A stretch of 64,000 nucleotides of DNA from Streptomyces abikoensis (GTDB lineage: Bacteria; Actinomycetota; Actinomycetes; Streptomycetales; Streptomycetaceae). Numbering within the stretch: position 1 is the first letter of the stretch; the number at the start of each line of letters is the position of its first letter. A program made the position numbers and the translations under genes. Location of the stretch: contig NZ_BMRT01000008.1 in assembly GCF_014648775.1 (NCBI RefSeq), positions 186,001 to 250,000 on the forward strand, written 5' to 3'. The notes under the pieces are model-generated. The model did no database searches, was not told the origin of the DNA, and worked only from the letters and a program-made list of their open reading frames with translations. Shown here piece after piece: positions 52,137 through 60,718 of this stretch.

Positions 52137-53729
52137 TCACGCCCCGCGCAGGCTGCGCATGTCCAGCTGCCGCAGCACCCGGTCCACCACCTCCGGGTCC
52201 ATCCACGGCTCGCTGCGCGCGTCGAGGACCGCGTGCCGGGCGGCCGAGAGCAGCTCGGCGTGGATGGTCTGGATGGTGCGCAGCCGCTGGACGCGCTGGA
52301 CGTGGGCCTCGCGCCGTTCCTCGTCGACCATCTCCGGGCTGATGCGGGCGCCGATGTCGTAGGCGCGCCGGTGGAGCATCTCGACCAGGTCCTCGGGGAG
52401 CTCCTCCTGTTCTTCGATCTCCAGCAGCCGGTGCTTGGCGGCCTTGGCGGCGCGGATGGCCAGCTGGCGCTCCAGCTCCCGGGTCCAGTCGGAGTCGGCG
52501 CGCACGCCGAGCAGCCTGACGAGCCGGGGCAGCGTCAGGCCCTGGACGACGAGGGTGGAGATGATGACGGCGAAGGCGATGAAGAGGATCTCGCCGCGGG
52601 CGGGGAAGGGCGACTTGTCGTCCGTGGTCAGCGGGATGGCCAGGGCGAGCGCCACGGAGGCCACGCCCCGCATCCCGGACCACCACATGATGATGGTCTC
52701 CCGCCAGCTGGTGAGGATCTCCTCGTCGATGTCGCGGCCCTTGTGGAGCCGCTTGGCCAGCCAGGCGGCGGGCAGCAGCCACGCCAGGCGGACGCCCACC
52801 ACGACGGCGATGACGACGCCGCCGATGCCGAGCATCTCGCCCCAGCGGCCGGACGCGGTGCTGAGGGCGTTGTGCAGTTCGAGGCCGACGAGGCCGAAGG
52901 CGACACCGGTGACGAGGGTGTCGACGATCTCCCAGAAGGTGTGCCCGGCCAGCCGCCCCAGGACGTCGTCGGCGTCGCTCGCGAACTCGGCGAGGAACAG
53001 CGCGGTGGTCAGCACCGCGAGCACCCCGGAGCCCTTGAACTCCTCGGCGAGGACGTAGGAGACGAACGGCACCAGCAGGGTGAGCCCGATCTGGAGCGTG
53101 GGGTCGCCGAGGACGTCCATCAGCCGCTTGGCGATCCAGCCGAGGGCCAGGCCGACGCCCACGGCCACCACGGCGGAGAACACCAGCTCGCCGGCCGCCC
53201 TCGGCAGCGAGAAGCTGCCGCTGACGGCGGCCGCGACGGCCACGTGGTAGAGCACGATGGCGGTGACGTCGTTGAAGAGCCCCTCCCCCTCCAGGATGGA
53301 GACGAGGCGGCGGGGCAGCCCCAGGGAGCCCGCGACGGCGGTGGCGGCCACCGGGTCGGGCGGGGCGACGAGCGCGCCCAGCGCCACGGCCGCGGCCAGC
53401 GAGATCCCCGGCACGATCGCGTTGGCGACGGCCGCGACGACGGCGGTGGTCACGAAGACCAGCGCGACGGCGAGCAGGAAGATCGGCCGCCGGTTCGCGG
53501 CGAACTGCCGCCAGGAGGTGCGCTGGGCGGAGGCGTAGAGCAGGGGCGGCAGGACCAGCGGGAGGATGAACTCCGGCGCGATGTCGATGTTCGGCACGAA
53601 CGGCAGCAGTGCCAGGACGATCCCGCCGAGGGTCATCAGCACCGGGGACGGCAGCCCGAGCCGGTCGCCCAGCGGCACGGTGACCAGCGCTCCCAGCAGT
53701 AGGACGAACAGCAGGGCGAGCTGGTCCAC
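52137..53729 (-). CDS. Na+/H+ antiporter, CPA1 family
   Basis: A 530-residue transporter with about 12 helices in the first 400 residues. FILPLVLPPLLYASAQRTSW, LGALVAPPDPVAATAVAG and ILEGEGLFNDVTAIVLYHV contain the ion-binding Asp pair of the CPA1 (NhaP) family. The C-terminal 130 residues are soluble and helical. It ends 9 bases from the convergent MscS gene, without room for a shared terminator, so the two transcripts may overlap. Confidence 0.93.
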   Translation of the reverse strand: MDQLALLFVLLLGALVTVPLGDRLGLPSPVLMTLGGIVLALLPFVPNIDIAPEFILPLVLPPLLYASAQRTSWRQFAANRRPIFLLAVALVFVTTAVVAAVANAIVPGISLAAAVALGALVAPPDPVAATAVAGSLGLPRRLVSILEGEGLFNDVTAIVLYHVAVAAAVSGSFSLPRAAGELVFSAVVAVGVGLALGWIAKRLMDVLGDPTLQIGLTLLVPFVSYVLAEEFKGSGVLAVLTTALFLAEFASDADDVLGRLAGHTFWEIVDTLVTGVAFGLVGLELHNALSTASGRWGEMLGIGGVVIAVVVGVRLAWLLPAAWLAKRLHKGRDIDEEILTSWRETIIMWWSGMRGVASVALALAIPLTTDDKSPFPARGEILFIAFAVIISTLVVQGLTLPRLVRLLGVRADSDWTRELERQLAIRAAKAAKHRLLEIEEQEELPEDLVEMLHRRAYDIGARISPEMVDEERREAHVQRVQRLRTIQTIHAELLSAARHAVLDARSEPWMDPEVVDRVLRQLDMRSLRGA

Positions 53730-53872
53730 GGATTCCCTCCGGGCGGGTCGGTGCGGGTGTGACTGCCGGGGCCGTTCCCCCAGCCTGCCTCACCCGCCTC
53801 CGGCCCGCCCTCCGGGGCGTTCTCCCGCCCGCCTTCCGGGGCGTTCCCCGGGGCGTTCTCCGGGCCGGGCGG

Positions 53873-54814
53873 CTACGCGCTCTCGGCGCGCACCCTGTCC
53901 AGGGCGTACCGCAGGTCCTCCGGGTACTCGCTCTCGAACTCGACCCAGCGGCCGTCCGAGGGGTGCTCGAAGCCGAGGCGCACGGCGTGCAGCCACTGGC
54001 GGGTGAGCTTCAGCCGCTTGGCGAGGGTGGGGTCGGCGCCGTAGGTCATGTCACCGACGCAGGGGTGCCGGTGGGCGGACATGTGGACGCGGATCTGGTG
54101 GGTGCGGCCCGTCTCCAGCTTGATGTCGAGGAGGCTGGCGGCCCGGAACGCCTCGATGAGGTCGTAGTGGGTCACGGACGCCTTGCCGTCGGCGATGACG
54201 GCCCACTTGTAGTCGTGGTTGGGGTGCCGGCCGATGGGGGCGTCGATGGTGCCGCTCATCGGGTCCGGGTGGCCCTGGACCAGCGCGTGGTAGCGCTTGT
54301 CGGTGATCCGCTCGCGGAACTGGTGCTTGAGGTGGGAGTAGGCGCGCTCGGACTTGGCGACGACCATCAGGCCCGAGGTGCCGACGTCCAGGCGGTGGAC
54401 GATGCCCTGGCGCTCGGCGGCGCCCGAGGTGGAGATGCGGTAGCCCGCCGCGGCGAGGCCGCCGATCACGGTGGGGCCCGTCCAGCCGGGGCTGGGGTGC
54501 GCGGCCACGCCCACCGGCTTGACGATCACGACGATGTCGTCGTCGTCATGGATGATCTCCATGCCCTCGACGGGCTCGGCGACGATCTGCACCGGCGCGG
54601 GCGCCGCGGGCATCTCGACCTCGAGCCAGGCGCCGCCGGTCACCCGGTCGGATTTCCCGGCCGCGGCCCCGTCGAGCTGGACCTTGCCCGCGGCAGCCAG
54701 CTCGGCGGCCTTGGTGCGGGAGAAACCGAACATGCGGGCGATCGCGGCGTCGACGCGCTCGCCCTCAAGGCCGTCGGGAACGGGGAGGGCGCGGATCTCG
54801 GGAATGGTGCTCAC
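53873..54814 (-). CDS. RluA-family 23S rRNA pseudouridine synthase (RluD-like)
   Basis: A 313-residue enzyme. An N-terminal S4 RNA-binding domain (VDAAIARMFGFSRTKAAELAAAG) precedes the catalytic domain with HRLDVGTSGLMVVAKS, whose Asp is the universal catalytic residue, and ETGRTHQIRVHM. RluD in E. coli modifies helix 69 of 23S rRNA; the target here is by analogy. It sits next to lspA, as in many bacteria. Confidence 0.94.
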   Translation of the reverse strand: MSTIPEIRALPVPDGLEGERVDAAIARMFGFSRTKAAELAAAGKVQLDGAAAGKSDRVTGGAWLEVEMPAAPAPVQIVAEPVEGMEIIHDDDDIVVIVKPVGVAAHPSPGWTGPTVIGGLAAAGYRISTSGAAERQGIVHRLDVGTSGLMVVAKSERAYSHLKHQFRERITDKRYHALVQGHPDPMSGTIDAPIGRHPNHDYKWAVIADGKASVTHYDLIEAFRAASLLDIKLETGRTHQIRVHMSAHRHPCVGDMTYGADPTLAKRLKLTRQWLHAVRLGFEHPSDGRWVEFESEYPEDLRYALDRVRAESA

Positions 54815-54862
54815 CCGTCGAGTATGACGGACGGACGCGGCGACCCCGCCCCGGGCCTCGGC

Positions 54863-55429
54863 TCAGTCCTCGTGGACGGTGCCGTCCGGGTCCAGGCCCC
54901 GGAAGGAGAGGATCACGATCAGGAAGCCGCCGCAGACGATCGCGGAGTCGGCGAGGTTGAAGACCGCGAAGTGGGCGGGCGCGATGAAGTCCACCACGCC
55001 GCCCTGGAAGCCGCCGGGCGAGCGGAACAGCCGGTCGGTGAGGTTGCCGAAGGCGCCGCCCAGCAGCAGGCCGAGCGCGATCGCCCACGGCATGCTGTGG
55101 AGCTTGCGGGCGATCCGGGCGATCGCCACGATCACGGCGGCGGCGATGACCGTGAAGACGATCGTCATCGCCTCGCCGATGCCGAAGGCCGCGCCCCGGT
55201 TGCGGATCACCTCGAACTGGAGCCAGCTGCCGAACACCTGGATGGGGTCGTGGTGCTCCAGCTGGGCGACCACGAGGAGCTTGCTGCCCAGGTCGAGGAG
55301 GTACGCGAAGGCGGCCACGGCCAGCAGCGTCCCGATGCGCCGCGGGCCCTTGGGCGCGCTCCCTTCACCGGCCGTCGCCGTCGCCCCGGTGGGCTCGGTG
55401 GGCCGTCCGGCCTGTTCCGCCTCAGTCAC
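54863..55429 (-). CDS. lspA: Signal peptidase II (lipoprotein)
   Basis: A 188-residue aspartic membrane peptidase that removes lipoprotein signal peptides after Lgt action. Four helices and the two catalytic Asp are present: GNLTDRLF and VFNLADSAI. IRNRGAAFGI is the third conserved box. The N-terminus has a roughly 30-residue polar extension rich in Thr, Ala and Gly, common in Streptomyces. It precedes the rluA-family gene in the same direction. Confidence 0.96.
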   Translation of the reverse strand: MTEAEQAGRPTEPTGATATAGEGSAPKGPRRIGTLLAVAAFAYLLDLGSKLLVVAQLEHHDPIQVFGSWLQFEVIRNRGAAFGIGEAMTIVFTVIAAAVIVAIARIARKLHSMPWAIALGLLLGGAFGNLTDRLFRSPGGFQGGVVDFIAPAHFAVFNLADSAIVCGGFLIVILSFRGLDPDGTVHED

Positions 55430-55493
55430 GTGAGTCCCTGGATGTCGTCCCTGCTGGCTGAGGACGAGGGTACGGCACGTGGTGCGGGGGCGG

Positions 55494-56927
55494 TCAGCGA
55501 CGTTCCTGCCGCTGCTTGCACTCCACGCACAGCGTGGCCCGGGGAAATGCCTGCATACGGGCCTTGCCGATCGCTTTGCCGCAGTTGTCGCAGAGGCCGT
55601 AGGTACCGGCGTCCAGGCGCTCCAGCGCCCGCTCGGTCTGCGTCAGCATCTCCCGGGCGTTGGCGGCGAGGGCCAGTTCGTGCTCCCGGGTGATGTTCTT
55701 GGTCCCGGTGTCCGCCTGGTCGTCGCCGGCGCCGTCGCCCGAGTCGCGCATCAGGCCGCTGATCGCGGCCCGGGCGGCCTCGATCTCCGCGCTCAGCCGC
55801 ATCACCTCGCCCATCAGCTCGGTACGGGCCTCGGCCACCTCCGCCGGCGACCAGGGCTCCTCCCCCGGCCGTACGGCGAGCTCGCCGGGTGCGGCGGTGC
55901 CCGTGCCCGTGCGGGCTCCCGGCACCTTCTTCGCGGCCTGCCCCATGGTCTTCTTCGCAGCCACCGTCCTGGCTCCCGTCTCCTCAGCGGACACCGCCGT
56001 CGCCGCCGGTGCGAGCTCATCGGCGGCGGCCGCGCCCTGCCGGGCCCGGCCGCCTTTCTTCGCTGGTGCGGTGGCCCCGGCGGCTCCGCCCTTCCGGGCC
56101 GCCGCGGCCGTGGCCACCGTGGCAGTCTTCCCCGCCGCGACGCTTTCTCCCGCGCGTCCCGACTTTTTGGCCGGGGCGCCCCCCTTGGCGGCACCCGCCG
56201 CCTTCCCGGCGGGTGCGCCCTTGGGGGCGGCGCCCGCCGCGCCGCCGGACGGCGCCTGGGCCCCCGGCGCGGCTTTCGCACGGGGGGTGCGTGTCTTGGC
56301 CGGGGCGGCTTTCCCGGCCTTCGCTGCCTTCGCGGCCTTCTTGGCCGGGGCCGCCTTCGCGGCGGAAGCACGCCCCTTCGCCGGGGCGGCCTCGCCGCCC
56401 GGGGCGGTCCCGTCTGCGGGAGCGGCCTCACGGGCCGAGGCACCGCTCTTGGCAGCAGCCGCCTTCACCGCGGAGGCACGCGCCTTCGCTGAGGACGCTG
56501 CCTTCTTGGCCGGGGCGACCTCACCACCAGGAGATGCCCCGGCCCCGGGTGCCGCTTTCGCGCCGGAGGCGCGCTTCTTGGCCGGGGCGGCCTTCGCCTC
56601 CCCGGTGGAGGTGGCTTTCTTGGCCGGGGTCGCCTTCTTGCCGGCCGGGGCCGCCTTCGCGGGGGGAGTCGTCTTCGGAGCCCGCGCGGTCTTTTTCGCG
56701 GGGGCGGCCTTTGCAGGCGCCGCAGTGTCCTCGGCAGGCGCGGCCTTCGCCGACTTCGCCGTCTTCTTCGCAGGCGCGGCCTTCCCCGCCTTGGCGGCCT
56801 TCCCCGCCGCGGACGCGGCGTTCGCCTTCCGGCCGGATGACGCGGCCCGCTTCGCGGGCGGCGTCGCCGCCGTCTCCCCCGCGAGCGCAGGCGCAGCCGA
56901 CTTCGCCGCCGTCGACTTCTCCGCCAT
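55494..56927 (-). CDS. ddbA: DdbA: histone H1-like tail fused to DksA/TraR zinc finger
   Basis: A 477-residue protein. Residues about 1-340 are low-complexity Ala/Lys/Pro (repeated AAPAKKAA, AKAAKAGKAAPAK), like the C-terminal tail of histone H1. Residues about 355-477 are a DksA/TraR-type coiled coil and C4 zinc finger: LDAGTYGLCDNCGKAI and CVECKQRQ hold the four Cys. This layout matches DdbA, described in S. coelicolor as a nucleoid-associated protein of this mixed type. The ATG at 56927 has GAAGGGA eight bases upstream. The tail length varies between species and may be slippage-prone. Confidence 0.92.
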   Translation of the reverse strand: MAEKSTAAKSAAPALAGETAATPPAKRAASSGRKANAASAAGKAAKAGKAAPAKKTAKSAKAAPAEDTAAPAKAAPAKKTARAPKTTPPAKAAPAGKKATPAKKATSTGEAKAAPAKKRASGAKAAPGAGASPGGEVAPAKKAASSAKARASAVKAAAAKSGASAREAAPADGTAPGGEAAPAKGRASAAKAAPAKKAAKAAKAGKAAPAKTRTPRAKAAPGAQAPSGGAAGAAPKGAPAGKAAGAAKGGAPAKKSGRAGESVAAGKTATVATAAAARKGGAAGATAPAKKGGRARQGAAAADELAPAATAVSAEETGARTVAAKKTMGQAAKKVPGARTGTGTAAPGELAVRPGEEPWSPAEVAEARTELMGEVMRLSAEIEAARAAISGLMRDSGDGAGDDQADTGTKNITREHELALAANAREMLTQTERALERLDAGTYGLCDNCGKAIGKARMQAFPRATLCVECKQRQERR

Positions 56928-57080
56928 GGCCGCGATCCCTTCACATTTTATGATCTTGGGCGCAAATCGTGCGGGAACGATAAATCGTCCGGACCCCCTC
57001 GGCAACGGGGCTCGCCGGTCTCCCCCTCCGTGCCCCGCCTCCGGCCCCTTATTCGGTCGGCCGCCGCGCCGTCCGCCCCG

Positions 57081-57086
57081 TACACT
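57081..57086 (+). promoter_or_regulatory. -10 box of the ileS leader
   Basis: TACACT fits TANNNT and lies about five bases before the first T-box leader sequence. No clear -35 is visible. Confidence 0.5.
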
Positions 57087-57089
57087 GGG

Positions 57090-57345
57090 CGCAGCGAAAG
57101 GCGTGGAAGGGACCAGTAGCGCCGCACGCAGCCATCAGCGATCCGGGGACGGTGCGAGCCCGGGGGTGTGCGCGGGGTGAAGATCAGCCCGGAGCCGCCG
57201 GAAGAACACCCCCGGACCGACGGGGGCCAGTAGAACCGGCGTCGCGACCCTAATGAGGGGGCCGGAGACGGGGATCGTCTGCGGCCAAGGAGGGTGGTAC
57301 CGCGGGAGCGCGCAGCGCGTCTCGTCCCTCCGACGGACAGTGCGA
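57090..57345 (+). promoter_or_regulatory. T-box riboswitch controlling ileS (translational type)
   Basis: The T-box consensus AGGGTGGTACCGCG is perfect at 57291-57304. It is preceded by the long structured leader with GGTGCGAGCCCGG of the actinobacterial ileS T-box. AUC (Ile) triplets followed by A occur at 57134 and 57183-57185, either of which could be the specifier. After the T-box, CTCGTCCCTCC can pair with the GGAGGG of the T-box, and no T-tract terminator follows before the ileS ribosome site (57357-57363). I therefore infer control of translation by uncharged tRNA-Ile. Confidence 0.9.
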
Positions 57346-57368
57346 CGACGTTCCGCCGGAGGAAGCCG

Positions 57369-60300
57369 ATGACGCAGTACCGCCAGGTACCCGCACAGGT
57401 CGATCTGCCCGCCCTCGAGCACGCGGTGCTCGACTTCTGGCGCGAGCACAAGACCTTCGCCCGTACCCTCGAGCAGTCCGAGGGCCGCCCCGAGTGGGTG
57501 TTCTACGAGGGCCCGCCCACCGCCAACGGCATGCCCGGCGCCCACCACATCGAAGCCCGCGTCTTCAAGGACGTCTTCCCCCGCTTCCGCACGATGCAGG
57601 GCTACCACGTGGCCCGCAAGGCCGGCTGGGACTGCCACGGCCTGCCGGTCGAGCTCGCCGTCGAGAAGGAGCTCGGCTTCTCCGGCAAGCAGGACATCGA
57701 GGCGTACGGCATCGCCGAGTTCAACGCCAAGTGCCGCGAGTCCGTGACCCGCCACACCGACGCCTTCGCCGACCTCACCACCCGCATGGGCTACTGGGTC
57801 GACCTGGACGACGCCTACCGCACCATGGACCCGGACTACGTCCAGTCCGTCTGGTGGTCGCTGAAGGAGATCTTCAACAAGGGCCTCCTGGTCCAGGACC
57901 ACCGCGTCGCCCCCTGGTGCCCCCGCTGCGGCACCGGCCTGTCCGACCACGAGCTCGCGCAGGGCTACGAGACGGTCGTCGACCCCTCCGTCTTCGTCCG
58001 CTTCCCGCTGACCTCCGGCCCGCTCGCCGGCGAGGCCGCTCTGCTGGTGTGGACGACCACCCCGTGGACGCTGGTCTCCAACACCGCGGCCGCCGCCCAC
58101 CCCGACGTCACCTACGTCGTGGCCACCGACGGCACCGAGAAGCTGGTCGTCGCCGAGCCGCTGCTGGAGAAGGCCCTCGGCGAGGGCTGGACGGCCACCG
58201 GCCAAAGCTTCAGCGGTCGTGAGATGGAGCGCTGGGCGTACCGTCGCCCGTTCGACCTGGTCGAGTTCCCCGAGGACGCCCACTTCGTCGTCAACGCCGA
58301 GTACGTCACCACCGAGGACGGCACCGGTCTGGTCCACCAGGCCCCGGCCTTCGGTGAGGACGACCTCAGGACCTGCCGCGCCTACGGCCTCCCGGTCGTC
58401 AACCCGGTCCGTCCCGACGGCACCTTCGAGGAGGGCCTCGGCCTCGTCGGCGGCGAGTTCTTCAAGAAGGCCGACGAGAAGCTCGTCGCCGACCTCGCCG
58501 AGCGCGGCCTGCTCTTCAAGCACGTCGCCTACGAGCACAGCTACCCCCACTGCTGGCGCTGCCACACCGCGCTCCTCTACTACGCGCAGCCGTCCTGGTA
58601 CATCCGCACCACCGCCGTCAAGGACCGGCTGCTCCAGGAGAACGAGAAGACCAACTGGTTCCCCGACTCGGTCAAGCACGGCCGATTCGGCGACTGGCTG
58701 AACAACAACATCGACTGGGCCCTGTCCCGCAACCGCTACTGGGGCACCCCGCTGCCCATCTGGCGCTGCGAGGACGACCACCTCACCTGCGTCGGCTCGC
58801 TCGCCGAGCTCTCCGAGCTGACCGGCACCGACCAGAGCGGCCTCGACCCGCACCGTCCGTACATCGACGACGTGACCTTCGGCTGTACGGCCGAAGGGTG
58901 CTCGCACACCGCCGTCCGGGTGCCGGAGGTCATCGACGCCTGGTACGACTCGGGCTCCATGCCGTTCGCCCAGTGGGGCTACCCCTACAAGAACAAGGAG
59001 CTCTTCGAGCAGCGCTACCCGGCGCAGTTCATCTCCGAGGCCATCGACCAGACGCGTGGCTGGTTCTACACGCTGATGGCGGTCGGCACGCTCGTCTTCG
59101 ACAAGTCGTCGTACGAGAACGTGGTCTGCCTGGGCCACATCCTCGCCGAGGACGGCCGGAAGATGTCCAAGCACCTGGGCAACATCCTCCAGCCCATCCC
59201 GCTGATGGACCAGCACGGCGCCGACGCCGTCCGCTGGTTCATGGCGGCCGGCGGCTCCCCGTGGGCCGCGCGTCGCGTGGGCCACGGCACGATCCAGGAG
59301 GTGGTGCGGAAGACGCTGCTCACCTACTGGAACACCGTCGCCTTCCAGGCCCTGTACGCCCGGACGTCCGGCTGGGCGCCCAGCGCGGCCGACCCGGCGG
59401 CGGCCGACCGCCCGCTGATCGACCGTTGGCTGCTCGGTGAGCTCAACACGCTCGTCGACCAGGTCACCCAGGCCCTGGAGGCCTACGACACCCAGCGTGC
59501 CGGCAAGCTCCTGTCGTCCTTCGTCGACGACCTCTCCAACTGGTACGTCCGCCGCTCCCGCCGCCGCTTCTGGCAGGGCGACGCGGCCGCGCTGCGCACG
59601 CTGCACGAGGTCATCGAGACCGTCACGCGGCTGATGGCCCCCCTCACTCCGTTCATCACCGAGCGGGTGTGGCAGGACCTGGTCGTCCCGGTCGACCCGC
59701 AGGCCCCGGAGTCGGTGCACCTCTCCACGTGGCCGGTCGCGGACGCCTCCCTCATCGACCCGGCGCTGTCCCAGCAGATGCTGCTGGTCCGTCGTCTGGT
59801 CGAGCTGGGTCGTGCCACGCGCGCCGAGTCCGGCGTCAAGACGCGCCAGCCGCTGTCGCGCGCGCTCGTCGCGGCGGCCGGTTTCGAGACGCTGGGCGAG
59901 GAGCTGCGCGCCCAGATCGCCGAGGAGCTGAACGTCTCCTCGCTCGCCTCCCTCTCGGAGGTCGGCGGCTCGCTGGTCGACACCACGGCCAAGGCGAACT
60001 TCCGTGCGCTGGGCAAGCGTTTCGGCAAGGGCGTCCAGGCGGTGGCGAAGGCGGTCGCGGCGGCCGACGCGGCGGCGCTGTCGCTGGCCCTGCGCGAGGG
60101 GACGGCCTCGGTCGTCGTCGACGGTGAGACCGTCGCTCTCGCTCCGGACGAGGTCATCATCACCGAGACCCCGCGCGAGGGCTGGTCCGTGGCCTCCGAC
60201 TCGGGTGCGACCGTCGCGCTCGACCTGGAGATCACGCCCGAGCTGCGGCGCGCGGGCCTTGCCCGCGACGCGATCCGGCTGATCCAGGAGGCGCGCAAGA

Positions 60301-60506
60301 ACAGCGGGCTGGACGTGGCCGACCGGATCGCCTTGCGCTGGCAGTCCGCCGACGAGGAGACGGTGACCGCTCTGACCGAGCACGCCGGTCTCATCGCGGA
60401 CGAGGTGCTCGCCACGGACTTCGCGTCCGGCGAGGCGGATGGCTCTTACGGTGAGCCGTTCGTGGACGAGGGGCTCGGACTGACGTTCCGCCTTCGTAAG
60501 GCGTAA
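57369..60506 (+). CDS. ileS: Isoleucyl-tRNA synthetase, eukaryote-like (type 2)
   Basis: A 1045-residue class I synthetase. YEGPPTANGMPGAHHIEARVF is the HIGH region of the type 2 enzymes, and DGRKMSKHLGN the KMSKS loop. The editing domain has WTTTPWTLVSNTA. CPRCGTGLSDHE and CWRCHTALL are zinc-type Cys clusters. Length exceeds the 920-940 of type 1. Type 2 IleRS is known to be less sensitive to mupirocin. The ATG at 57369 follows GGAGGAA; the T-box governs it. A terminator follows at 60521. Confidence 0.96.
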   Translation: MTQYRQVPAQVDLPALEHAVLDFWREHKTFARTLEQSEGRPEWVFYEGPPTANGMPGAHHIEARVFKDVFPRFRTMQGYHVARKAGWDCHGLPVELAVEKELGFSGKQDIEAYGIAEFNAKCRESVTRHTDAFADLTTRMGYWVDLDDAYRTMDPDYVQSVWWSLKEIFNKGLLVQDHRVAPWCPRCGTGLSDHELAQGYETVVDPSVFVRFPLTSGPLAGEAALLVWTTTPWTLVSNTAAAAHPDVTYVVATDGTEKLVVAEPLLEKALGEGWTATGQSFSGREMERWAYRRPFDLVEFPEDAHFVVNAEYVTTEDGTGLVHQAPAFGEDDLRTCRAYGLPVVNPVRPDGTFEEGLGLVGGEFFKKADEKLVADLAERGLLFKHVAYEHSYPHCWRCHTALLYYAQPSWYIRTTAVKDRLLQENEKTNWFPDSVKHGRFGDWLNNNIDWALSRNRYWGTPLPIWRCEDDHLTCVGSLAELSELTGTDQSGLDPHRPYIDDVTFGCTAEGCSHTAVRVPEVIDAWYDSGSMPFAQWGYPYKNKELFEQRYPAQFISEAIDQTRGWFYTLMAVGTLVFDKSSYENVVCLGHILAEDGRKMSKHLGNILQPIPLMDQHGADAVRWFMAAGGSPWAARRVGHGTIQEVVRKTLLTYWNTVAFQALYARTSGWAPSAADPAAADRPLIDRWLLGELNTLVDQVTQALEAYDTQRAGKLLSSFVDDLSNWYVRRSRRRFWQGDAAALRTLHEVIETVTRLMAPLTPFITERVWQDLVVPVDPQAPESVHLSTWPVADASLIDPALSQQMLLVRRLVELGRATRAESGVKTRQPLSRALVAAAGFETLGEELRAQIAEELNVSSLASLSEVGGSLVDTTAKANFRALGKRFGKGVQAVAKAVAAADAAALSLALREGTASVVVDGETVALAPDEVIITETPREGWSVASDSGATVALDLEITPELRRAGLARDAIRLIQEARKNSGLDVADRIALRWQSADEETVTALTEHAGLIADEVLATDFASGEADGSYGEPFVDEGLGLTFRLRKA

Positions 60507-60520
60507 GCAGACGAGTGAAC

Positions 60521-60548
60521 AGCCCCCGGCGCTACCGCGCCGGGGGCT
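60521..60548 (+). terminator. ileS terminator
   Basis: A 12-bp perfect stem (agcccccggcgc / gcgccgggggct, four-base loop) followed by TTT lies 15 bases after the ileS stop. Confidence 0.8.
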
Positions 60549-60550
60549 TT

Positions 60551-60620
60551 CGCCCACCCGCCCACCCGTTTACCCAGAAACGTCATGACGTGTGTGGGCA
60601 AACGGGCGGGCGGGTGGGCG
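60551..60620. repeat. Long inverted repeat around a 12-bp palindrome
   Basis: Arms of 26 bases (60551-60576 and 60595-60620) match at 24 positions. The 18-base centre contains the perfect palindrome ACGTCATGACGT (60580-60591). Arms consist mostly of CCCACCCG and its complement. It lies between the convergent ileS and divIVA genes. Confidence 0.7.
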
Positions 60621-60656
60621 GAAACGCGCCGAAGGCGCGCACATGCGCGCGCAAAT

Positions 60657-60692
60657 GGGCCGGGCCCCTGGGAGATCCCAGGGGCCCGGCCC
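60657..60692 (-). terminator. divIVA terminator hairpin
   Basis: Arms of 17 bases (60657-60673 and 60676-60692) are perfectly complementary. The structure starts 27 bases after the divIVA stop on the minus strand. Confidence 0.75.
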
Positions 60693-60718
60693 AATGTGTG
60701 CCGACGGCGCTGAAGCCG

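Noticed and set aside
55900..56900. Low-complexity repeats as possible non-coding satellite
   Set aside because: The frame is open, begins with a good ribosome site and ends in an intact zinc finger, so it is the coding tail of ddbA.
57135..60557. An 1140-codon open frame antisense to ileS
   Set aside because: It overlaps ileS entirely and has no recognisable domain; high GC makes long antisense frames common.
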